Below, piece by piece: positions 1-5,266 of a DNA stretch of 5,348 nucleotides; within the stretch, counting starts at the first letter, position 1; each line of letters starts with the position of its first letter. The position numbers were made by a program, and so were the translations under genes. Under the pieces are notes generated by a model. It did not search any database, was not told the DNA's origin, and saw only the letters and a program-made list of their open reading frames with translations. Origin of the DNA: Clostridia bacterium (GTDB taxonomy: Bacteria > Bacillota > Clostridia > Christensenellales > UBA1242); contig JAFUJE010000012.1 in assembly GCA_017473795.1 (NCBI GenBank), positions 1 through 5,348 on the forward strand. The letters run 5' to 3'.

Positions 1-645
1 GAAGAAGCGGCTGCCCAAGGTTTAGTGGCGGGTATCAACGCTGTCCGTGAAATAAATGAGCAAACTCCGTTAATTTTATCACGTACCAATTCTTATATCG
101 GGGTATTAATTGATGACTTAACCACAGAAGGGACTTTGGAACCTTACCGCATGTTTACGGCACGTGCCGAATACCGCTTATCATTGCGCCAAGATAATGC
201 CGATGCACGTTTAACACCAATCGGTCGTGAAATGGGCTTGGTCGATGACCACCGTTTCCAAGTCTTCACAGAAAAACAAACACACTTAGAAAAAATCCGT
301 CAAATGGTTACCCCAAAAATTCGTCAAGAAGTTGCCAAACAAGAACACACACTCAGCGAATTTATTGCTAACGAACCGCAAGATTTATTGGACCAAATCA
401 CCACAGAAATAAAATATGCCGGTTATATTAACCGTGAACAATCTGCAATTAACGAAATCAAACGCCAAGAAGCCACCCTACTTTCACCCGACATGGATTA
501 CGAAACAGTGGCTGGCTTACGTCGTGAATCGCAAATTAAATTAAACCAAGTTAAACCTTTAAACGTAGGACAAGCAGCCCGCATCTCGGGCGTTACTCCG
601 GCAGACATTACTGTATTATTGATTCACTTACGTAAACAAAACTAA
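1..645 (+). CDS. mnmG: MnmG (GidA) tRNA uridine-34 carboxymethylaminomethyl synthase, C-terminal part (5' end outside window)
   Basis: The frame is open from base 1 and gives 214 codons before TAA at 643-645. This is roughly the last third of a protein that is usually about 620 residues, so the FAD-binding N-terminus and the start lie to the left of the window. Visible family signatures are GLVAGIN (codons 7-13), [10 protein letters not shown] followed by [14 protein letters not shown] (codons 31-60), QDNADARLT shortly after, and the C-terminal helical domain ending in [11 protein letters not shown] (codons 193-203). In the family, MnmG is a cytosolic FAD enzyme that works with the GTPase MnmE to put the (carboxymethyl)aminomethyl group on U34 of tRNAs reading NNA/NNG codons; the C-terminal helical domain contacts MnmE. 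The protein ends soon after the conserved ISGV segment, with only a short tail. It converges on the gene at 663-1208. The identification is firm; the sequence shown cannot tell whether mnmE is adjacent. Confidence 0.96.
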   Translation, partial: EEAAAQGLVAGINAVREINEQTPLILSRTNSYIGVLIDDLTTEGTLEPYRMFTARAEYRLSLRQDNADARLTPIGREMGLVDDHRFQVFTEKQTHLEKIRQMVTPKIRQEVAKQEHTLSEFIANEPQDLLDQITTEIKYAGYINREQSAINEIKRQEATLLSPDMDYETVAGLRRESQIKLNQVKPLNVGQAARISGVTPADITVLLIHLRKQN

Positions 646-674
646 AAAAAAAGAACTATTGTTTATAGTTCTTT
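644..674 (-). terminator. Intrinsic terminator of the minus-strand lysS/orf181 unit, possibly bidirectional
   Basis: A perfect 10-bp inverted repeat (650-659 AAAGAACTAT with 665-674 ATAGTTCTTT) encloses a 5-nt loop (660-664). Read on the minus strand it is followed by a T tract formed by the nine A residues at 644-652, some of which also pair in the stem. This is a classic Rho-independent terminator for the minus-strand genes. On the plus strand the same stem follows the mnmG stop directly, but the only downstream T residues lie in the stem itself, so termination of mnmG is likely weaker. The right arm and loop overlap the last codons and TAA stop (663-665) of the minus-strand gene, and the T tract overlaps the mnmG stop. 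Confidence 0.85.
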
Positions 675-1208
675 CAAGCGTTGGGTTAACAAGTTTTTCG
701 TGGTTCCGGTTTTCATTTTGGAAACGAAGTCGAACAACAAGATGGTTTGTTTGTGGTTCAAGGTTGCTTTTTTGGTGCCAGTTTTACCCATAGACAAACT
801 GAACACGGCATCGACCACCGCACGCATACGTTCGGCAAAATCCCCAGTTGGATTATTTTTTACCATTTTTAAAATTTCTTCGGCTTCGTTGATTTTTGAA
901 GCAACAATTAAAGATGCTAAAAATTGCAAGTTTGCACCGGTACAACTGTCTTCGCTGGTACCGTAAATTAATTTTAGCAAGGCCGCATTACCCAATACCG
1001 CTGCACGCAATTTGCTTTCGGAAACATTTTCCAAAATAGCAAAAATATCATCACCAGCAAAAGCGTTGATATTTTTAATTAATTTGTATTCCCACAAATC
1101 AACCGCCAAGTTAAAATCAAGGCCGGCCAATTCTTTCAAAGCCAATGCACCACCTTGGTTACCAATTTGTACCATTAAATCATATTTGCGAATTTCTTTA
1201 TTGTTCAT
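663..1208 (-). CDS. Uncharacterised 181-residue helical protein downstream of lysS
   Basis: I do not recognise this family. I chose the ATG at 1206-1208 (MNNKEIRKYD...), giving 181 residues. A TTG at 1224-1226 would add six residues (MFIILI), but it lies between the -35 and -10 boxes of the promoter proposed here and adds an odd hydrophobic stub. The protein is soluble, has no signal peptide or membrane helix, and looks all-alpha. Stretches such as residues 21-45, 94-117 and 124-141 have the amphipathic Ala/Leu spacing of helix-turn-helix solenoid (TPR-like) folds, but no diagnostic repeat is clear. There is one Cys (89) and no visible catalytic or metal motif. The C-terminal third is Lys/Thr-rich (residues 142-181). 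It sits 21 bp after the lysS stop on the same strand, so it may be cotranscribed with lysS as well as read from its own promoter. It ends inside the terminator shared with mnmG. That it is a real gene is likely from length, codon pattern and flanking signals; its role is unknown. Confidence 0.75.
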   Translation of the reverse strand: MNNKEIRKYDLMVQIGNQGGALALKELAGLDFNLAVDLWEYKLIKNINAFAGDDIFAILENVSESKLRAAVLGNAALLKLIYGTSEDSCTGANLQFLASLIVASKINEAEEILKMVKNNPTGDFAERMRAVVDAVFSLSMGKTGTKKATLNHKQTILLFDFVSKMKTGTTKNLLTQRLKEL

Positions 1209-1215
1209 AATCAAT

Positions 1216-1244
1216 ATTATAAACAATATTTACTTTTCTTGCAA
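1216..1244 (-). promoter_or_regulatory. Sigma-70/SigA-type promoter for the 181-residue gene, predicted leaderless
   Basis: On the minus strand there is TTGCAA (1244-1239), a spacer of exactly 17 bp, and a consensus TATAAT (1221-1216). The hexamers match the housekeeping sigma consensus TTGACA/TATAAT well. The -10 ends 7 nt before the ATG at 1208, so initiation at the usual distance would fall on or within a base or two of the start codon. No Shine-Dalgarno lies between. The -35 box overlaps the last sense codons of lysS (TAA stop at 1232-1230). This is a pattern-based inference; the AT-rich setting raises the chance of a fortuitous match. Confidence 0.6.
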
Positions 1245-2798
1245 GAGTTTCAAGTAGTCTTCTGAATTTGCGACTGCCAAATATAAATACAAACGAGGAC
1301 CAGCGTCACGGCCAAACAACATATTATAGAAAATTTTAAAGTAAGTTTGTTGACGTTGTTGATTTTCTTTTTTGGTCAAATTCGGGTCATTAATAATTTG
1401 GTATAAGAAACTTTGAATTTCACTTTCACTGTGTGTAGTTTTTAAGAAATCTGCCAACTTTGCCAATACTGCTTTTTGTTCATCGGTTAAAGTATTGTAA
1501 TAAGCATGATTGAATTCCGGTAATAATTTATAGATACGGTCAGGCTGATAATTTTCCAACCAGAATTTTACTTTGGCAAAACGTTCTTCAAAATTACCCA
1601 AAACAGTAATCCCGGCTTGCTTTAACATTTTCAAGGTTAGTTCTTGATTAAAGCCAGTTAAAGGTGCCACGGTTGCTAAAGTACTGAAACTAACACGTCC
1701 CCCTTTACTATTTGGCATTAAACATAAATCAAAAACCGAGCGATCATATTCAGGCATACTTTCAGGATCAGTCAAGTATTTTTCTAAATTACGGTCAAAC
1801 TCCATATAGTGACGGATGATGGTATCATCAAATCCAAAATCAAAAGCGTCGCCAACCGGATATTTAGCATACAGGTAGCGTAAAATTTCAGGCTCGTAAA
1901 CTTTCAATAATTGGTCAGGTGTAATGTTGATACCAGTACTGCTGTGCATATTGCCTAAACCTCGGATACCCACCCACGCATAGCAAGTCGAAACAGGTGG
2001 TTCAATACCCCAAATTTCACGGGCAATGCGGGAACTGACATCGTAACTGCCACCTTCGCTGTGGTGGTCGATTCCGGCTGCTTCAAAACAAACGTTTTCA
2101 GCTTGCCAGCGCATTGGCCAATCCACTTTCCAAACCAATTTAATATTGTTCGCAGTTTTAACATCAACACTGTGTTGGTGCCCACATTTACATTGATAAC
2201 TCAAAACATCAGTTTTTGTATCAAAACTGGTTACAGTAGTATCATCTTTACCGCAAGCCGGACAATAAATTGCAACTGGGTAATAATTTTCACGGTCGCC
2301 TTCGTCACCGTCTTGGGTTTTGAAAGACATGATTATATCATAGATTTCTTTACGCTTTTTAATGGCTTCGGCGATGGCTTGACCATAACGCCCACTACGG
2401 TATTCGTCAGCTTGGTAAATCATTTGTACCGGGATTTCGTTCATGCCCAATTTTTGTAAAGCGCTTTCAAATTCACGTTCAAAATATTTGGCACTACTCT
2501 CGCCTTGACTGTATGGTGATGGGATATCGACATAGGGTTTACCAATATGTACCGCATAATCAGCCGGAAAATTCTTGGGAACTTTACGGAAACGGTCAAA
2601 TTCATCCCAAGAAAAAATTTCACGAGCATTTTTACCCATACTTTTTAAAGCCTTCGCAACATAATACTGGGTCACAAATTCTCGATAGTTACCGATGTGA
2701 ACACTGCCCGACGGAGAGATACCGCTGGCGACAACATATTCTTTTTGATTAGGATATTTTTTTAAAATTTCTTGTGCTAATTCATAACTCCAATGCAT
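1230..2798 (-). CDS. lysS: Lysyl-tRNA synthetase, class I (LysRS1)
   Basis: This cytosolic enzyme charges tRNA-Lys with lysine using ATP. The sequence is the class I form typical of archaea and scattered bacteria, not the class II LysRS of most Bacillota. I start at the ATG at 2796-2798 (MHWSYEL...), which matches the family's usual MHW beginning and gives 522 residues. A longer reading from 2855 adds 19 implausible residues and crosses the gerA start. Landmarks are the HIGH-type motif SGSVHIGN (30-37), a zinc-ribbon-like CxxC...CxC (Cys179, 182, 203, 205), KLVWKVDWPMRW (220-231), AGIDHHSEGGSYD (241-253), and the KMSKS-position loop NMHSSTG (283-289), followed by the helical anticodon-binding region. 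The KMSKS loop is degenerate, with N and T where the lysines are expected. The gene is divergent from gerA and 21 bp upstream of the unknown 181-residue gene. Identification is very secure; activity with the altered loop is inferred from intact surroundings. Confidence 0.96.
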   Translation of the reverse strand: MHWSYELAQEILKKYPNQKEYVVASGISPSGSVHIGNYREFVTQYYVAKALKSMGKNAREIFSWDEFDRFRKVPKNFPADYAVHIGKPYVDIPSPYSQGESSAKYFEREFESALQKLGMNEIPVQMIYQADEYRSGRYGQAIAEAIKKRKEIYDIIMSFKTQDGDEGDRENYYPVAIYCPACGKDDTTVTSFDTKTDVLSYQCKCGHQHSVDVKTANNIKLVWKVDWPMRWQAENVCFEAAGIDHHSEGGSYDVSSRIAREIWGIEPPVSTCYAWVGIRGLGNMHSSTGINITPDQLLKVYEPEILRYLYAKYPVGDAFDFGFDDTIIRHYMEFDRNLEKYLTDPESMPEYDRSVFDLCLMPNSKGGRVSFSTLATVAPLTGFNQELTLKMLKQAGITVLGNFEERFAKVKFWLENYQPDRIYKLLPEFNHAYYNTLTDEQKAVLAKLADFLKTTHSESEIQSFLYQIINDPNLTKKENQQRQQTYFKIFYNMLFGRDAGPRLYLYLAVANSEDYLKLLQEK

Positions 2799-2804
2799 AT
2801 GACC

Positions 2805-2833
2805 AATATATAATTTTTTTTGAAAAAATGCAA
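2805..2833 (-). promoter_or_regulatory. Sigma-70/SigA-type promoter for lysS, predicted leaderless
   Basis: On the minus strand there is TTGCAT (2833-2828), a 17-bp spacer containing an A/T tract, and TATATT (2810-2805), then only 6 nt (GGTCAT) before the lysS ATG at 2798. The normal -10 to +1 distance would place the transcript's first base at or next to the A of the start codon, and there is no Shine-Dalgarno. The architecture is almost identical to the promoter before the downstream gene (1244-1216). The -35 overlaps the upstream region of the divergent gerA, so the two transcription units share one 46-bp control region. Confidence 0.6.
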
Positions 2834-2844
2834 ATATTATCCAT

Positions 2845-3975
2845 ATGTCTGACAAAGAACAGCAAACACCGCCACAACGTGGATTAACTGAACCACCAAC
2901 TGGTCAGGTTTTATTGGGTCCACGGGAAGGCTTTGTGGAAAATATTCAAACAAACCTCGCTTTAATTCAAAAACGTATCAAACATGAAGATTTTCAACTG
3001 CGTTCTTTGACTATTGGGAAATACACACAAACCCAAGTTACAGTGGCTTATATTAATAGCATTGCTGACCCGACAATTATCAAAACCGTAATGCGACGCT
3101 TAAAAAAAATTAACTGCGACGGAATTATTGACAGTTCATACATTAGCGAGGCTTTACATCCCGACCGCATTGCTTTATACAAAGCCGCCGCTTCCGAAGA
3201 AAAACCCGATATCGTTGCGTCTCGCTTGTTAGAAGGTCGCATTGCAATTTTTGTGGACGGCAGTCCCGTCGTCCTAACAATTCCGCACTTGTTTTTGGAG
3301 AACATTCAAAATAGTAATGATTATTACAGTGGGAATGCTGGGGTTACAATGAAGCGAACCATTCGCTTGCTGGGTGGCTTGATTGCTATTTTGTTACCCG
3401 GCTTTTTCTTGGCTGTCAGTTTATACCACCTACCCATTATTCCGTTAAAAACTTTAGAATCAATCGCCAATGCAACAGGCAACGACTTGTTCCCGCCCAT
3501 TATTGAAATGATAATTGTAATTTTGTTGTTTGAAATTATTTACGAAGCAACCCTGATTATGCCAAAGCACTTAGGCTCAGCTATCAGTATCATTGCGGTT
3601 TTTGTCGTGGGTGAAGTTGCCGCTACCGTAGGATTGTTATCCGCACCAACCGTTTTAGTCGTTGCGATTTCGGGTATTACTTCTTATATTATGCCTAACA
3701 TGATTGCGCAAATTAGCGTTTTGCGTTTTATCTTTTGTCTAGTCGGTGGTTTCTTAGGCTTATACGGTTTAGTTGCCGGATTTATTGTTTTACTGGTGTA
3801 CACTGCCGGGATTGACCATTACGGAGCACCATACTTAGCACCGTTTACACCTTACATTCCGGATGACCAAAAAGATGCTTTGAACAAAGTACCATTTACC
3901 GAAATGATTGAACGCCCCCGCAGCATTCCAAATCGTAATCCGATTCGACAACAACCCATGGAGGGCGAAAAATGA
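2845..3975 (+). CDS. gerA: GerA-family spore germination receptor subunit A, N-terminally short
   Basis: GerA-type proteins lie in the spore inner membrane and, with GerB and GerC, form nutrient-gated receptors; GerA oligomers are thought to be the ion channel. This 376-residue protein has a short hydrophilic, Pro/Gln-rich start (1-20), then the family's soluble domain: GPREGFVENIQTN (25-37), RRLKKINCDGI (84-94), RLLEGRIAIFVDGSP (127-141), then DYY (159-161). About five hydrophobic segments follow at roughly 173-194, 218-233, 243-265, 268-288 and 292-320, and the conserved YGAPYLAPFTP (326-336) near the end. Typical GerA proteins have about 480-550 residues, with an extra soluble subdomain before the GPREGF motif; that part is absent. 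The divergent lysS start lies only 46 bp upstream, leaving no room for it. The start ATG (2845) has no Shine-Dalgarno and I found no convincing SigG or SigA promoter. The TGA stop overlaps the gerB ATG. SpoVAF is a paralogue, but the following gerB favours GerA. Confidence 0.9.
   Translation: MSDKEQQTPPQRGLTEPPTGQVLLGPREGFVENIQTNLALIQKRIKHEDFQLRSLTIGKYTQTQVTVAYINSIADPTIIKTVMRRLKKINCDGIIDSSYISEALHPDRIALYKAAASEEKPDIVASRLLEGRIAIFVDGSPVVLTIPHLFLENIQNSNDYYSGNAGVTMKRTIRLLGGLIAILLPGFFLAVSLYHLPIIPLKTLESIANATGNDLFPPIIEMIIVILLFEIIYEATLIMPKHLGSAISIIAVFVVGEVAATVGLLSAPTVLVVAISGITSYIMPNMIAQISVLRFIFCLVGGFLGLYGLVAGFIVLLVYTAGIDHYGAPYLAPFTPYIPDDQKDALNKVPFTEMIERPRSIPNRNPIRQQPMEGEK
3960..3965 (+). promoter_or_regulatory. 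Shine-Dalgarno site of gerB
   Basis: GGAGGG lies inside the last codons of gerA, 6 nt before the gerB ATG at 3972. It is a near-perfect anti-16S match and decides the gerB start. It also shows that the host uses canonical ribosome binding for internal operon genes, unlike the leader-free starts of lysS and its downstream gene. Confidence 0.85.
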
Positions 3976-4847
3976 GCGACTTTCACCAACACCAAGACAT
4001 CAATCTCCGACAATTTTGTACCGGATATTTCTTATACAGTATTAGCATTAAAGTGTTAACTTTACCATCAGCGCTGGCAACCGCCGCCGGAAATTGGGCG
4101 TGGGTCTCCGCTGGACTGGGTATCCTGTTTGAAATTTTGTTAGTCGCACTCGCCTGTTTAATTTTAAAATGCAACGAAAGACACAAAAATTTTTTTCGTG
4201 GACTTTGTTGGGTACTGATTCCAATTATGGCCGTTGAAATTGTGATTACTGCCGTTCAAGTTTATCATTTGGCCTACACTAATTTATTTACTGACTTAGG
4301 CATTACAGTTTTAGTGATTACTTTAATCGCTCTCGGTTTATTTTTCTTAACCCGTAAGCCTCGAGCCATTTTCCGTGCCGGTGAAATTTTACGTTTGTTT
4401 TTTGTTTTGGGTTTAATTTTAGCCATTATTCCAACACTCTACAATTTAAAAGCAAACTGGCAAGACTTAATCCAAGGCAATGCTAATCAAATTCTTCCCG
4501 CCACTATCATGCATCTTAGTTTTTTTGAAACGGCAACTTTTGTACTTGCCTTTGGCTCGGAAACACGCAAAAGCAACCGAGATTTATGGCGCATTAATTT
4601 AACTGCTCTACTCTGCGGAATTGGCTACTTTGTTTTTATGGTTTTATTTATTTTATTATTCGGCAGTTTAAGTCGACACCATACGCTTGGTCTGGTTGAC
4701 ATGACAACAGCAGCGCAATTTATTACCCATACCGGCAGTTTGGATTGGCTCATTGCGACATCTATTTTAGCAACCTTAATTTTACGTTTCGGAATGCAAC
4801 TGATTGCGGTTGTAACTTTGGTTAAAAGGGGTTTAAACCGAAAATGA
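3972..4847 (+). CDS. gerB: GerB-family spore germination subunit B (APC-superfamily membrane protein), C-terminally short
   Basis: GerB subunits are transporter-like inner-membrane proteins of the APC superfamily, considered the nutrient-binding part of the germinant receptor. This 291-residue protein begins with a His/Gln-containing cytosolic stub (1-11), then a first helix with the LTLPSAL element (29-35) that resembles the broken first helix of APC proteins. I count eight hydrophobic segments at roughly 15-38, 42-65, 78-100, 109-126, 139-157, 177-195, 210-231 and 258-282, ending in a basic tail (KRGLNRK). GerB proteins usually have about 360 residues and 10 helices, so the last two helices seem to be missing. 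Its stop overlaps the next gene's ATG and I see no continuing frame, so this looks like the natural end rather than a sequencing break. The start is fixed by the GGAGGG site and the ATGA overlap with gerA. Family assignment rests on topology, motif and operon position and is good. Confidence 0.87.
   Translation: MSDFHQHQDINLRQFCTGYFLYSISIKVLTLPSALATAAGNWAWVSAGLGILFEILLVALACLILKCNERHKNFFRGLCWVLIPIMAVEIVITAVQVYHLAYTNLFTDLGITVLVITLIALGLFFLTRKPRAIFRAGEILRLFFVLGLILAIIPTLYNLKANWQDLIQGNANQILPATIMHLSFFETATFVLAFGSETRKSNRDLWRINLTALLCGIGYFVFMVLFILLFGSLSRHHTLGLVDMTTAAQFITHTGSLDWLIATSILATLILRFGMQLIAVVTLVKRGLNRK
4826..4831 (+). promoter_or_regulatory. Weak Shine-Dalgarno-like site before the gerC-position gene
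   Basis: AAGGGG lies within the end of gerB, 12 nt before the ATG at 4844. That spacing is long, so translation is probably helped by coupling through the ATGA overlap with the gerB stop (4845-4847). Confidence 0.35.
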
Positions 4848-5266
4848 TTAAGCGTACTTTACATTTTTTATGGGGCAAAAAATTCTTTTTATTATTCTTG
4901 GCTTTGGCTGTGATATTACTACCAAACACCATTGGTCGTGATTTCCAAGTTCGTACGACTACTGTTATAACCGAAATGACAATTGAAAAACAGGACGATA
5001 ACATTACCATCACTGCAAAAAAATTCAAGCCAGCCAGTGGTTCAGAAAGTACAAATTATGAAACGGTTACCTACGAAGGAACAGATGTACGGGAAATGCT
5101 CGCCGATGTTTCCTTAGCACATTGTACTGAAATAAAATTTAACGGTGAGACTGATGTTGATATCTTGCACGAATTATATCATTATCAAGATTTACGGGGT
5201 AACACCAAAGTTAATGACACCACAATTGGCGAATTGCTTAGAAGTCAGAATTATCATTATCAATAA
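4844..5266 (+). CDS. Membrane-anchored protein in the gerC position, probable minimal GerC-like subunit
   Basis: The gene starts in an ATGA overlap with gerB and so occupies the place of gerC in a ger operon. The 140-residue product has a basic N-terminus (KR, KK) followed by a hydrophobic helix (about 14-30), then a soluble extracytoplasmic domain. That domain reads as beta-strands (36-62) followed by a mixed region with YEGTDVREMLADVSL (77-91). This loosely recalls the first domain of GerC proteins, where a strand segment is followed by a helix and a lever-like strand. It differs sharply from normal GerC, which is a lipoprotein of about 350-400 residues with three domains. Here there is no lipobox cysteine (the only Cys is 94, far from the helix), and two thirds of the length is missing. 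An imperfect repeat ends exactly at its stop. The assignment is mainly by position; an unrelated small partner protein is possible. Confidence 0.6.
   Translation: MIKRTLHFLWGKKFFLLFLALAVILLPNTIGRDFQVRTTTVITEMTIEKQDDNITITAKKFKPASGSESTNYETVTYEGTDVREMLADVSLAHCTEIKFNGETDVDILHELYHYQDLRGNTKVNDTTIGELLRSQNYHYQ
5171..5199. repeat. Imperfect direct repeat, copy 1 (inside the gerC-position gene)
   Basis: GAATTAT-AT-CATTATCAA-GATTT-ACGGGG. It matches the copy at 5248-5273 at 24 of 26 aligned positions, allowing 3 gapped bases in the second copy. This copy is read as LYHYQDLRG of the protein. Confidence 0.6.

Noticed and set aside
1209..1226. Six-codon N-terminal extension of the 181-residue gene from a TTG start.
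   Set aside because: The ATG at 1206-1208 fits the promoter geometry better, and the added MFIILI overlaps the TATAAT box and has no good ribosome binding site.
2061..2459. Long plus-strand frame of 132 codons opposite lysS.
   Set aside because: It is the antisense shadow of a firmly identified synthetase gene and its product shows no recognisable family features.
2809..2840. Possible gerA promoter: TATAAT at 2809-2814 or TATTAT at 2835-2840, or a SigG-like AATATTA at 2833-2839.
   Set aside because: None has a suitable -35 element at 17-18 bp. The region is AT-rich and shares bases with the lysS promoter, so these matches are not distinguishable from chance.
2799..2855. Nineteen-residue N-terminal extension of LysRS.
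   Set aside because: It would cover the promoter and cross the gerA start; class I LysRS normally begins at or near MHW, and the extension has no conserved content.
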